Assembly: GCF_003574315.2 (NCBI RefSeq)
Contig: NZ_AP025739.1
Coordinates: forward strand, 2,170,001 to 2,234,000
DNA: 64,000 bases
Direction of reading: 5' to 3'
From: Capsulimonas corticalis
Lineage (GTDB): Bacteria; Armatimonadota; Armatimonadia; Armatimonadales; Capsulimonadaceae
The stretch's first letter is position 1. Every line of letters begins with the position of its first letter. Both the position numbers and the translations under genes were made by a program. The notes under the pieces are model-generated. The model was given only the letters and a program-made list of their open reading frames with translations. It had not been told where the DNA came from and made no database searches. Below, one piece after another: positions 15,057-23,796 of this stretch.

Positions 15057-16589
15057 CTAAGGCGACGCCACATCATTGCGTCCGATGGAGCGCTGGAGCT
15101 GGGCGTCGGCGATGTAGTAGTTGTAGACGGCGGTGACGTATTGGTTCTGCGCCTGGGTCAGAGTCGCCTGCGCGGTGGTGACGTCGAGCACGGTGCCGAT
15201 GCCTTCCTTGCGGGAGGCGATCACGGCGCCGTAATTGACCTGGGCGGCGGTGACGGCGCTTTGGGCGAGCTGGGCGGCTTGCTGGTTTTGATTGCGTGTG
15301 GAGAGAGTCTGTTCGACATCGCGCCGAATGTCCTGGCGCTGCTGCTCCAGGGTGTTGGTGTCGGAGTCCAGCGTGGCCTGCGCGATACGGACCGCGCCGC
15401 GCGCGCTGCCGGCGTCGAACAGGGGGTAGGAGCCGTTCAGGGTCAGCGCCGTGGTCAGACCCTTCGTGCCGACGTCGTTGGTCGCCTGGTAGGAAAGGGT
15501 GTAGTCGCTGGTGACATTGAATCCGGCGTTGCGACGGGCGAGCTGCAGGGCGGACCGATCGCTTTCGACATTCGCGGCCTGCTGGCGCAGGTCGGGACGG
15601 TTATCGTAAGCGGTTTTGAGGGCCGTGTCCAGAGTGAGCGGCGTCGTCTCCGCGGCCGGGGCGGGTGGAAGGGCGCCGGCTTCGCCGATGGGGGCCAGGG
15701 CGACGGCGTCCTGCGTGTCCACGCCGAGGGCGTTTTTCAGCGCGGCGCTCGACGTCACCACGGAGTTTTGGTTCTGAAGCAGCGTGACCTGGGCGTTGGC
15801 CAGGTCGGCATTCGCCTGATAGATATCTTTGGCGGCGGTTGTGCCCGCTTCGATCTGCGCTTTGGTGACATCGACCGTCTGCTGGAAGCGCGCGACCTGG
15901 GCCTGCGCCACTTTGACCAGATCCTCCGCGAGCAGCAGCTGATAGTACGCTTGGGTCACCGTCAGAATAGTCGATTGGCGGGTGTTGGCGTTGCCGTAGT
16001 TAGCCGCGTCCACGGCGCGGCGCGCCTGCGCGTTGCTCGCTTCCCGGGCGCCGCCGTCATAGATCGACTGGCTGAGATTGATCGAGAGGCCGCCGCCGCG
16101 CGTGGTCGTAAAGCTGCTGGAGCTTGTGGTAAAGGTCGTTCCCGTTGTTGTCCCGGTCGTGGATCCAGTGGTCGTCCCGCCGGTCGTGGTCCCGGTCGTC
16201 GTCCCGCCTGTTGTGGTTCCGGTGGTCGTCCCCGTCGTCGTTCCGGTTGTTGTTCCCGTCGACGTTCCGCCGGCGCCGTCGGTCGTCGTGAAGGTGCGCG
16301 TGGTCCCGCCGAAACTGCTTTGCGTATTGTTTTGGAAGCGATAGCTGGGCGTGACCGTGGGATAGTACTCGGCCTGCGCCTCCTGCTTGCGTCCCTTCGC
16401 CGAATTGATCTGATCCTTGGCGATATACTGCTGCGGCTGATGCGCCAGCGCGATGGCGATCGCCTGCGGCAGAGTGAGCGGCGACGGCAGCGTCTTCGGA
16501 GCGGGGGGAACGACCTGTCCAAACGCGGCGGTCGCCGTCATCACAAGGACCGCCAGGAGGACAGCGGGGGACAAAAAACGTAAGGTCAT
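15057..16589 (-). CDS. TolC-like outer membrane efflux protein with GTTT-repeat insert
   Basis: An outer membrane factor of about 510 residues forming the trimeric exit duct of an export pump. The signal peptide MTLRFLSPAVLLAVLVMTATAAFG is followed by TLPQAIAIALAHQP and long paired helices (AQARRAVDAANYGNANTRQ, ILTVTQAYYQLLLAEDLVKV, RNQNQQAAQLAQSAVTAAQ) with the two-fold repeat of the OEP family. About 50 residues of GTTT/GTTTG repeats (DNA near 16140-16265) interrupt the first half, where TolC has an extracellular strand. An alternative ATG at 16610 overlaps the ABC gene stop. The ABC ATPase, permease and adaptor just upstream complete the pump. Confidence 0.85.
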   Translation of the reverse strand: MTLRFLSPAVLLAVLVMTATAAFGQVVPPAPKTLPSPLTLPQAIAIALAHQPQQYIAKDQINSAKGRKQEAQAEYYPTVTPSYRFQNNTQSSFGGTTRTFTTTDGAGGTSTGTTTGTTTGTTTGTTTGGTTTGTTTGGTTTGSTTGTTTGTTFTTSSSSFTTTRGGGLSINLSQSIYDGGAREASNAQARRAVDAANYGNANTRQSTILTVTQAYYQLLLAEDLVKVAQAQVARFQQTVDVTKAQIEAGTTAAKDIYQANADLANAQVTLLQNQNSVVTSSAALKNALGVDTQDAVALAPIGEAGALPPAPAAETTPLTLDTALKTAYDNRPDLRQQAANVESDRSALQLARRNAGFNVTSDYTLSYQATNDVGTKGLTTALTLNGSYPLFDAGSARGAVRIAQATLDSDTNTLEQQRQDIRRDVEQTLSTRNQNQQAAQLAQSAVTAAQVNYGAVIASRKEGIGTVLDVTTAQATLTQAQNQYVTAVYNYYIADAQLQRSIGRNDVASP

Positions 16590-16599
16590 AGGGATAGTC

Positions 16600-17373
16600 T
16601 CAATTCTCATGCGCCGTCGCCAGCGGTGTTTCCATCGGCTCGTCATCCACCGGCGCCATCTCCGCCAGCGCCTTGTTGGCGTCGATCGGGTGCGCCACGG
16701 GCGAATCGCTGATCACAAGGCCGTCTTTGAAACGGATGATCCGCTCGGCGTGGTCGGCGATATCCTGCTCGTGGGTGACAACGACAATCGTTTTGCCTTC
16801 GCGGTGCAGGCGCTGGAAGATCGCCATGATCTCCTCGCCGGTGCGGGTGTCCAGCGCGCCGGTCGGTTCGTCGGCCATCATCACCGGCGGGTCGTTGACC
16901 AGGGCGCGGGCGATCGCCACGCGCTGCTGCTGGCCGCCGGAGAGCTGGGCGGGCGTGTGGCCCATACGGCTTTCCAGTCCGACCTGCCGCAGACAGTTGC
17001 GCGCGATCTGTTCCCGGTTGCGCGCTCCGGTATAAAACAGCGGCAGCTCGACATTTTGCAGGGCCGAGGTGCGCGCCAAAAGATTAAATGTCTGAAAGAC
17101 GAACCCGATCTTGCGGCTTCGAATCTCGGCAAGCTGGTCGTCGTTCAGTCCAGCGACTTCCACGCCGTCCAGCTTGTACGATCCGCCGGTCGGCTTGTCC
17201 AGGCAGCCGACCATATTCATAAAGGTCGACTTGCCCGAACCCGATGGGCCCATGATCGCGACAAACTCGCCGCGCCCGATCGTCAGGCTGACGCGCCGCA
17301 GGGCATGGACTTCCATCGCCTCCATGACGTAGGTCTTCACCATGTCCCGCGTTTCAATCAATGGATGGTCCAT
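16600..17373 (-). CDS. ABC transporter ATP-binding protein (MacB/LolD type)
   Basis: The cytoplasmic ATPase of the export system, 257 residues from the ATG at 17373. It contains Walker [10 protein letters not shown], the signature [15 protein letters not shown], Walker [13 protein letters not shown] and the H-loop [11 protein letters not shown]. LolD/MacB-type ATPases pair with FtsX-fold permeases and power extrusion by mechanotransmission. The permease gene is at 18304-19587, two genes upstream; a Gly/Pro-rich gene and a palindromic repeat element lie between. The C-terminus overlaps the possible longer start of the TolC-like gene by 11 bases. An N-terminal extension to 17412 is less likely because [15 protein letters not shown] is the usual family start. 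Confidence 0.92.
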   Translation of the reverse strand: MDHPLIETRDMVKTYVMEAMEVHALRRVSLTIGRGEFVAIMGPSGSGKSTFMNMVGCLDKPTGGSYKLDGVEVAGLNDDQLAEIRSRKIGFVFQTFNLLARTSALQNVELPLFYTGARNREQIARNCLRQVGLESRMGHTPAQLSGGQQQRVAIARALVNDPPVMMADEPTGALDTRTGEEIMAIFQRLHREGKTIVVVTHEQDIADHAERIIRFKDGLVISDSPVAHPIDANKALAEMAPVDDEPMETPLATAHEN

Positions 17374-17400
17374 GCCGTGCTGTGTCTTTCTTGGCGGAGC

Positions 17401-17568
17401 GGCGGCCCTCACCCCCCTCCACCCGCAAGCGGGTACCCGGCTCTCCCAAAATTGGGAGAGGGGGAGGCAGAGGGGATTTTCTAATTTGGATCAAAGATCC
17501 AATATCTTACTCCTAACCCTCTCCTAGAATTGGGAGAGGGTGGCCCGAAGGGCCGGGTGAGGGCCGCC
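17401..17568. repeat. Palindromic intergenic repeat element, copy 1 (168 bp)
   Basis: Bounded by a perfect 14-bp inverted repeat (GGCGGCCCTCACCC at 17401-17414 and its complement at 17555-17568). Inside are two hairpins of CTCTCCC..GGGAGAG type (17441-17460 and 17519-17538) and a central TTGGATC-AAA-GATCCAA palindrome. A 147-bp relative lies at 46598-46744 in the same orientation. Both copies sit just upstream of a minus-strand gene start. No ORF is present, so it is a MITE or REP-like element. Confidence 0.75.
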
Positions 17569-17575
17569 GTTTTTC

Positions 17576-18256
17576 TTACCGCGCCGTCGCGGACAGGGTC
17601 GCTACCAATTGGTCCAGTTCCTGCTGGGCGCGGCCGCGCTGCCGTTCGAAGGGCAGGGTGGACGGGTTGAGCGGGTTGTAGTCGTGCGGCGCGGAGATCT
17701 TGGAGGGATCGAAGCCGCCGGGACGTCCGCCTGGTCCGCCGCCCGGGCCTCCGCCGGGCCGGCCGCCGCCGAAGCCGCCGCCGCCAAATCCGCCGCCGGG
17801 GCGTCCGCCTGGTCCGCCGCCTGGACCGCCGCGTCGATCCGCCGACAGAGTGGCGAGCTTCTTGAGCTGCGGAATGCTCAGCGGCGCCGTGATCTGCTGA
17901 TTGACCTGCCGCGCCTGCGCGTCGGTCATCACCGGTCGATTGCGCCACGCTTTGAGGACGCCCAGGATCGCGCGCGCCTGAGGTTTCGTCAATTTGGTGC
18001 GCGGATCCTGCTCCAATGCGCTGATGGCCCGCACGCTGCGCTGCACGGAGCTGACATTCTTATGCGAATCGCGCCACTTGCGCCACGCCTGCATCTTCGC
18101 CCGCGCTTCGGGCGGCATCTGGAAGCCGCCGCCTCCCGGACCGCCGAAACCTCCCGGAGGCGGCGGACCGCCAAAACCTGGTCCCTGCGCGAACGCGCCG
18201 GTGCTGAGGGCGAGCAGCGCCGCCAGCGGAATGATCTGTTTGAAAGTTGCTTTCAT
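17576..18256 (-). CDS. Secreted Gly/Pro-rich protein in the export cluster
   Basis: A 226-residue exported protein with a signal peptide (1-23, ending LSTGAFAQ) and a GFGGPPPPGGFGGPGG stretch. A helical region (about 48-140, PPEARAKMQAWRKWRDSHKN ... LTKPQARAILGVLKAW) follows, then a second Gly-rich run (145-185, GGGPGGRPGG) and a helical tail. The helical segment loosely resembles small periplasmic stress proteins of the Spy/CpxP kind, which would suit an envelope-stress-linked pump, but this is weak. It lies between the permease and ATPase genes, on the same strand, and is likely cotranscribed. Confidence 0.55.
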   Translation of the reverse strand: MKATFKQIIPLAALLALSTGAFAQGPGFGGPPPPGGFGGPGGGGFQMPPEARAKMQAWRKWRDSHKNVSSVQRSVRAISALEQDPRTKLTKPQARAILGVLKAWRNRPVMTDAQARQVNQQITAPLSIPQLKKLATLSADRRGGPGGGPGGRPGGGFGGGGFGGGRPGGGPGGGPGGRPGGFDPSKISAPHDYNPLNPSTLPFERQRGRAQQELDQLVATLSATAR

Positions 18257-18303
18257 AGTTTCTTCCTTTGATGATTATGACTTGCGAAATCGGTTTGCAG
18301 ACC

Positions 18304-19587
18304 TTACTCGTATCTCAATGCTTCGATCGGATTCATCTGCGAGGCTTTGAACGCCGGGTAGAAGCCGAAGAAGACGCCGACAACGGCGGAGAAGCTGAAG
18401 GCGAGCAGGACGGTTTGCGGCTGAATCACGATGGTCCAGCCGTTTTTGATCTGGACTAACTGCGCGCCGCCGATGCCCATGGCGACGCCGAGCAGGCCGC
18501 CGACGAGCGAGAGCAGGAGCGCTTCCAGCAGAAATTGGGTCAGGATGTCCTTACGCTTGGCGCCGATGGCTTTGCGGACGCCGATCTCGCGGGTGCGCTC
18601 CGTCACGGACACCAGCATGATGTTCATGATGCCGATGCCGCCGACGACCAGCGAGACCACGGCAAGGTAGGTGATCAGGGACGAGAACGTATCCTGCTGA
18701 GCGTTCTGCGCCTGCGCCAGGTCGGCCTGGTTGAAGATGATGAAGTCCGGGTTGCCGTCGGAGGCGATCTTGTGCTGCCGCCGCATCACGGTGTCGATCT
18801 CGGTCTGCGCCTGGGTCATCAGCGTTTCCGTGCGCGCCTGGCAGGTGATCGTCTGGATGTTCTTGAGGCCGAAGAGGCGGCGCATCGCGGTGGAGATCGG
18901 CACGTACACGCCGTCATCGGGATTGCGGAAGCCCTGGCCGCCTTTCGATTGCAGCAGGCCCACGACCTTGAAACTCTGGCCCGCGATCTGCACCGTCCTG
19001 CCGACCGGGTTCTGCGTATCGAACAGGTTGGTCGAGGCGGTTGAGCCCAGCACCGCCACGCGGGCGTTGGAGTGGATATCCGCCTTCGTGATATACCGGC
19101 CGTCCGCAATCGGGTGATTGCTGATGATCGGATAATCCACCCCGGTGCCGTAGATGCTGGTGTTGGTGTTGTTGGCCTTGTACTTGACCTGGGCGTTTTT
19201 ATTGACCTGAGGGGAGACGCGCGCCACGGATGGGCAGTCTTTCAGGATGGCGTCGGCGTCCGCCAGCACCATGGTATTGGTCGAGCCCAGTCCCTGGCTG
19301 ACGCCGCCGCTGCGCTGCTGGCCGGGAAAGACGGTCAGGACGTTGGTGCCCAGCTTTTGCAGACTGGCCGCCACGGCGGCGCGCGAGCCCTGGCCGATGG
19401 CGATGGCGATGATGACCGCGCCGACGCCGATGATGACGCCCAGCATGGTCAGGAACGCGCGCAGCTTGTTCGCGCCCAGTCCCCGCAGCGCCATCGTTAA
19501 GTTGACCAGGCCCTTGTCGCCGAAGGTGATCTTCGACTCTCCCGCCATGTTCGCCGCCGCCGGGGACGGGATCTCTTCGACCGCCAT
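18304..19587 (-). CDS. MacB-like FtsX-fold ABC transporter permease
   Basis: A 427-residue inner-membrane permease. One N-terminal TM helix (about 44-66, FLTMLGVIIGVGAVIIAIAI) precedes a large periplasmic MacB_PCD domain (about 70-300). Three C-terminal helices (about 310-335, 355-380, 395-415) carry the FtsX signature VTERTREIGVRKAIGAKR and end FYPAFKASQMNPIEALRYE. It should couple the ATPase at 16600 to the adaptor at 19592 and the TolC-like duct. The gap to the upstream adaptor gene is four bases, so the two are cotranscribed. The substrate (drug, peptide or lipid) cannot be predicted. Confidence 0.93.
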   Translation of the reverse strand: MAVEEIPSPAAANMAGESKITFGDKGLVNLTMALRGLGANKLRAFLTMLGVIIGVGAVIIAIAIGQGSRAAVAASLQKLGTNVLTVFPGQQRSGGVSQGLGSTNTMVLADADAILKDCPSVARVSPQVNKNAQVKYKANNTNTSIYGTGVDYPIISNHPIADGRYITKADIHSNARVAVLGSTASTNLFDTQNPVGRTVQIAGQSFKVVGLLQSKGGQGFRNPDDGVYVPISTAMRRLFGLKNIQTITCQARTETLMTQAQTEIDTVMRRQHKIASDGNPDFIIFNQADLAQAQNAQQDTFSSLITYLAVVSLVVGGIGIMNIMLVSVTERTREIGVRKAIGAKRKDILTQFLLEALLLSLVGGLLGVAMGIGGAQLVQIKNGWTIVIQPQTVLLAFSFSAVVGVFFGFYPAFKASQMNPIEALRYE

Positions 19588-19591
19588 GGTG

Positions 19592-21388
19592 TTATCCTCT
19601 TCCGCCTCGTCCGCCGCCCGGGCCGCCTCGCCCGCCGCCCGTCGCGAACGGACTGCTTGCGCCGGTCGCCGCCGCCGGCGGGGCCGGCGTGATCGTCTGC
19701 GTCACGACCTTCTCCCCGGGCTTGAGGCCGCTGGTGATTTCCGTCGCGTCGTCGCCTTCCAGACCGATCTCCACCGCGCGATGCTCCAGCTTGACGCCGA
19801 CCAGGGTATTCGGATCCACGGCTGCGCCCGTTGTCGGATCGGCGGGCGCCTTGGCTCCGCCGGTGGCGACCTGGACGTAGGAGCCGTTGTCGTCGGACTG
19901 CACGGCCTCGCTTGGGACCGAGAGCACATCGCTCTTTTCGTCGATCATGAACTGGCAGTTGGCGTTCATGCCGGGCTTGAGCAGTCGATAAGTCGGCGTG
20001 GAGTTGTCGATCTCGACCCGGACATTGAACGTCGTGACATTGTTGGTCACCACGGCGAGGGGATCGATGCGCGATACTTTGCCCTCAAACGGAATGCCAG
20101 GATAGGCGTCAAAGTCCACTTCCACGGCTTGCCCCGAGTCCACGCTCGCCACATCCGTTTCGTCGACGGCGACGTTGACGTACATCCGGCTGATGTCGCC
20201 GAGCTGGACAATCGCCGTTCCCGTCGCGACCGACGACAGACCAGAGGTAATGATCGTGCCCTGCCCGACATACTTCGTGAGGATAATGCCGTCGGTGGGC
20301 GAGCGCACAACGGTCTGGTCGAGCGTGGTCGTCGCGTTGGTCAGCGACGCCTTGTTGGAAGCGATGCTGGCCTGGCTGACTTTGATATCGTCCTGCTTGA
20401 TGCCGTTGTTCGCCCGGTCGGCGATCGCCTGATTTAAGGCGACCTGCGCCTGGCTGACCTGCGCGGCGGCCTGCGCCAGCGCGGCCACGGCCTGCGAGAC
20501 GGCGTTGCGCTTGGTGGAGATATCCACGGAGCTCGCCTGCGCGCTTTGCAGGGCGGCCTTCGACTGAGCCACTTTGGCGTCGGCGGCCTGGACATTCGCC
20601 TGCTGCTCCGCGCCGATCGTCCGCAGCTTTTCCTGCGCGGACTGCGTCTGCGCGACATTGACATCATACGCGGCCTGCGCGGCGTCGAATGTCTGCTGCG
20701 ATACGTAGCCTTTTTGCAGCAGGCTTTGCTGCCGGGTCAGCTCCGCCTGCGCGTTTTTCTGATTGGCGACCGCCTGATCGTAGGCCGACTGCGCCGACGC
20801 CACATCCTGCTTGTTGGTGGAGCTGAGCGCCGTGCGCGCTTTGATCGACTGATCGAGATTGGCCTGCGCCTGCGCGATCGTCGCCGCCGTCTGGCTCGGC
20901 TGCGCCGCCGCCTGACTGCGGGCGTCGTTGAGCTTCGCCTGCGCGGACTGCCGGTTGGCCTGCGCCGCCTGGAGCGCCGCCTGCGCGTTCTCAATCCCGA
21001 TCTGGCTTTGCGTCACCTGGAGCCCGTATGTCTTCGCCGCCTGCTGCGTCTTGACAATCGCGCTGTCCATCTGCGCCTGCGCCGTGTTGACGGCGAGCTG
21101 GGTGTCCGACGGATCGATCTTCGCCAGCACCTGTCCGGCCTTGACGACGGAGCCTACGTCCACCAGCAATTGGTTAACGCGCCCGCCTGCCTTGGATTTG
21201 ATATCGACGGTTGACCAGGGCTGTAGCGTCCCGGTTGCCGAGATCGTCTTCTTGACGGAACCCGACGCCGCCTGCGTCACTTTGTACTTGACCTGCTGAT
21301 CCGGACTCGATCCGCGCAGCTTGGACGTCACAAACACCGCGCACACCACGAGCAGCGCCAGCGCGATCATCATCGGGAGTCGTTTCAC
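19592..21388 (-). CDS. HlyD/MacA-type periplasmic adaptor with long coiled coil and RGG tail
   Basis: A 598-residue membrane fusion protein. An N-terminal anchor (about 5-24) leads into the first lipoyl half (TLQPWSTVDIKSKAGGRVNQ), a very long Ala/Gln-rich helical hairpin (about 100-330), the second lipoyl half (TVVRSPTDGIILTKYVGQG) and beta-barrel and membrane-proximal domains. The hairpin reaches toward the TolC-like duct. MacA is about 370 residues; the extra length is mainly hairpin plus a C-terminal Gly/Arg tail (GGGRGGPGGGRGGRG). It is first in the export operon, 102 bases downstream of the sensor kinase gene. Confidence 0.9.
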   Translation of the reverse strand: MKRLPMMIALALLVVCAVFVTSKLRGSSPDQQVKYKVTQAASGSVKKTISATGTLQPWSTVDIKSKAGGRVNQLLVDVGSVVKAGQVLAKIDPSDTQLAVNTAQAQMDSAIVKTQQAAKTYGLQVTQSQIGIENAQAALQAAQANRQSAQAKLNDARSQAAAQPSQTAATIAQAQANLDQSIKARTALSSTNKQDVASAQSAYDQAVANQKNAQAELTRQQSLLQKGYVSQQTFDAAQAAYDVNVAQTQSAQEKLRTIGAEQQANVQAADAKVAQSKAALQSAQASSVDISTKRNAVSQAVAALAQAAAQVSQAQVALNQAIADRANNGIKQDDIKVSQASIASNKASLTNATTTLDQTVVRSPTDGIILTKYVGQGTIITSGLSSVATGTAIVQLGDISRMYVNVAVDETDVASVDSGQAVEVDFDAYPGIPFEGKVSRIDPLAVVTNNVTTFNVRVEIDNSTPTYRLLKPGMNANCQFMIDEKSDVLSVPSEAVQSDDNGSYVQVATGGAKAPADPTTGAAVDPNTLVGVKLEHRAVEIGLEGDDATEITSGLKPGEKVVTQTITPAPPAAATGASSPFATGGGRGGPGGGRGGRG

Positions 21389-21490
21389 GTTTGTCTTCCT
21401 CTGATCATGAGTCTACTTCTGAAAAATGAAAAAGATATGAAATCATGAAGTTTATAAATAATCTCAGGAATTATTAATAATTGAGGATTA

Positions 21491-22990
21491 CTACGCGCGG
21501 GGCAGCGTCACGCGGACGGTGGTTCCGGCGCCGAGGGTGCTTTCGATTGCGAGGGAGCCGTGGTGGAGGTCGACGATGGTTTGGCAGATGGCGAGGCCGA
21601 GGCCGGTTCCGCCGTGGGCGCGGGAGCGGGCGGCTTCGGCGCGGTAGAACCGTTCGGTGATGTGGGGCAGGTGGTCGGGCGCGACGCCTTCGCCGGTGTC
21701 GGCGACGGCGATGGTGACGCATTCTCCCTGCGCTTCGGAGGAAATGGTGATCTGGCCGTCCTGCGGGGTATAGCGCGCGGCGTTTTCCAGCAGGTTGCTG
21801 AAAAGCCGGACCAGGGCGTCGGGCTGGCCGCAGACGCGCATGTCCGGAGGATCCAGGCGGACGGCGACGGGGGCGTGGCTGGCGCTCTGGACGGAGGGCA
21901 GCGCCTGCTCGATGATCTCGGCGAGCGGGGTGGGGCGCAGATCGTAATCCATCTGGCCGGCGTCGGAGCGGGCGAGCAGGAGCAGGTCCTGGACGATGCG
22001 GTTCATGCGGTCGGCGGCCGTGTCCACGGTTTGCAGGGTCTTGCGCAGCTGTTCCTCGGTGCGCGCGCTGGTCAGCGCCAGGCTGGTGTTCGCCTTGATG
22101 ATCGTCAGCGGCGTGCGCAGCTCGTGGGAAGCGTCGGCAGTGAAGCGCTGCTGCTGCTGGAACGCCTGCTCCTGCCGCTCAAACGCCGTTTCCAGCCGCC
22201 CGAGGAGGCCGTTGAACGTCTCGGCGATCTCGGCGAACTCATCGTGCCCGATCACCGGCAGACGCTGAGAAAGATGCTCGGCCTCGATCTTGTTCGCGGC
22301 GTGCGCGATCTCACGGACCGGGCGCAAGGCGCGGTCCGTGAGGAAGGCGCCGCCGAAACCGGCGATCAAAAGGACGAACGGGATCAGCGTCATCAGGATT
22401 CGCTGCATGCGCGCCTGCTCCTCCTGAAAATGGGTGAGCGAATTGGCGCATTGGACAACGGCGAGGGTGACGCCGTTCTGCTGGAGCGGCAAGGAAAACA
22501 CGCGGACATCGCCGTCGCTGGCGTGTATAGTGGAATAGACGCCGGGCGCGCCCTGAACCACGCGTTTGAATCCGGTCCGATCCCAGAGCGGGGCGCCATG
22601 TAACAGCGCATTGCCCTTCAGATCGAACATGCGCGGGCGCATTTCGCCGAACCGCTCGTCGCCGGGCCCGTCTCCCGGCCCGCCGCCGGGCGGCGGGGTC
22701 TTGCTCTGCTTCTGCGGCGGCCCAAAGCGCTCGCCGAAATGCGGTGGGCGCGGATCGCGGCCAGCGAGGACATCAGCGGTCATGTCCGGCGGCATTCCGC
22801 CAAAGAAGTGCTGTCGGCCATGCGCCTTTTGCGCCAGCCCCTGATCCACGGCGGAGGCGACATTGGCCCGGAACGAGAACATAAAGACGGCCCCGAGCAC
22901 GATCAGCACAAACGCGAGGATGCCGACGTTCCAGAGCGTGATGCGCACCCGCACCGAGTTGAGCGAAAATCGAGGGCGTGAGATCGTCAT
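21491..22990 (-). CDS. Sensor histidine kinase of the export-cluster two-component system
   Basis: A 499-residue membrane kinase: TM1 at about 21-41, a periplasmic sensor region (42-196) rich in Pro/Gly/His (PPPGGGPGDGPGDERFG), TM2 at about 199-217, HAMP (219-270), HisKA with His289 in FTADASHELRTPLTII, and HATPase_c with N-box LFSNLLENAARYTP and G-box GGTGLGLAICQTIVDLHHG. It autophosphorylates and passes phosphate to the response regulator encoded just upstream, whose stop overlaps this start by four bases (22987-22990). Position before the MacAB-TolC genes suggests it controls them. Confidence 0.93.
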   Translation of the reverse strand: MTISRPRFSLNSVRVRITLWNVGILAFVLIVLGAVFMFSFRANVASAVDQGLAQKAHGRQHFFGGMPPDMTADVLAGRDPRPPHFGERFGPPQKQSKTPPPGGGPGDGPGDERFGEMRPRMFDLKGNALLHGAPLWDRTGFKRVVQGAPGVYSTIHASDGDVRVFSLPLQQNGVTLAVVQCANSLTHFQEEQARMQRILMTLIPFVLLIAGFGGAFLTDRALRPVREIAHAANKIEAEHLSQRLPVIGHDEFAEIAETFNGLLGRLETAFERQEQAFQQQQRFTADASHELRTPLTIIKANTSLALTSARTEEQLRKTLQTVDTAADRMNRIVQDLLLLARSDAGQMDYDLRPTPLAEIIEQALPSVQSASHAPVAVRLDPPDMRVCGQPDALVRLFSNLLENAARYTPQDGQITISSEAQGECVTIAVADTGEGVAPDHLPHITERFYRAEAARSRAHGGTGLGLAICQTIVDLHHGSLAIESTLGAGTTVRVTLPRA

Positions 22991-23673
22991 GGCGTGTCCT
23001 CGGGATGGGGCGCGCGCAGGGTGTAGCCGACGCCGTGTACGGTATGGATCAATTTTTCGGCATGACCCGAATGGAGCTTGCGGCGCAGCAAGCCGACATA
23101 CACGTCCACGGTGTTGGACAGGCTTTCTTCATCCTGCCAGACTTGTTCTAAAATCAGATCGCGCGTCAGCACCTGGCCCTCATGTCCGGCGAGCGCCTCC
23201 AGCAGCGCGTACTCGCGCGGCGTCAGCGTGATTTCCTGGCCGGCGCGCGTAACACGCCGCAGCCGCGTGTCGATCTCCAGGTCCGCGATCCGGATCACGC
23301 GGGTCTTGTGCATGCGGTCGCGGCGCAGCAGCGCCTGCACGCGGGCGATCAGCTCACTGAAGTCGAAGGGCTTGGGCAGGTAGTCATCGGCGCCGATCTC
23401 CAGACCGTGCACGCGGTCCTTCACGGCGTCGCGCGCGGTCAGCATCAGGATCGGCGTCGCGTTGCGCTCCTCGCGCAGCGTCTTGCAGATGGTCCACCCA
23501 TCCATTCCCGGCAGCATCAGGTCGAGAATGATCAGCGCGTACGTCCCCGACTGCGCCATATCCAGACCGACCCGGCCGTCGTCGGCCGCCTCGATCGTAT
23601 AACCCGCCTGCTCCAGACCCAGCGCGATCACCTCGGCGATCGGCCCCTCATCCTCAATCAATAGAATTCGCAT
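22987..23673 (-). CDS. OmpR/PhoB-family response regulator
   Basis: A 228-residue DNA-binding regulator. The receiver domain (1-115) has acidic pocket residues in LLIEDEG, phosphoacceptor Asp51 (LIILDLMLPGMDGW), Thr79 and Lys101. The C-terminal winged helix (130-222) ends in VDVYVGLLRRKLHSGHAEKL and IHTVHGVGYTLR. It pairs with the kinase at 21491-22990, to which it is translationally coupled. Likely targets are the efflux genes and the Gly/Pro-rich secreted protein genes downstream; no direct-repeat binding site was identified with confidence. Confidence 0.95.
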   Translation of the reverse strand: MRILLIEDEGPIAEVIALGLEQAGYTIEAADDGRVGLDMAQSGTYALIILDLMLPGMDGWTICKTLREERNATPILMLTARDAVKDRVHGLEIGADDYLPKPFDFSELIARVQALLRRDRMHKTRVIRIADLEIDTRLRRVTRAGQEITLTPREYALLEALAGHEGQVLTRDLILEQVWQDEESLSNTVDVYVGLLRRKLHSGHAEKLIHTVHGVGYTLRAPHPEDTP

Positions 23674-23721
23674 GATGTGCTGTTACCTTACCATTGAAAG
23701 ATGAAAAACTTCTGAACTTGA

Positions 23722-23764
23722 AAAACACAATGAAGGGGCGAAGCGGCTTGGCTTCGTCCCTTCA
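23722..23764 (-). terminator. Rho-independent terminator after the prepilin gene
   Basis: On the minus strand a 14-bp stem (TGAAGGGACGAAGC with GCTTCGCCCCTTCA, one G-T pair, 6-base loop) lies about 33 bases after the prepilin stop. The T-rich stretch TTGTGTTTTT follows. It separates the prepilin from the response-regulator operon. Confidence 0.7.
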
Positions 23765-23796
23765 TGATCGAACGATCCCGGCGTTTGACGGCGGCT

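Noticed and set aside
14865-16583. A 572-codon plus-strand frame opposite the TolC-like gene
   Set aside because: Antisense shadow; it also runs through the REP hairpins.
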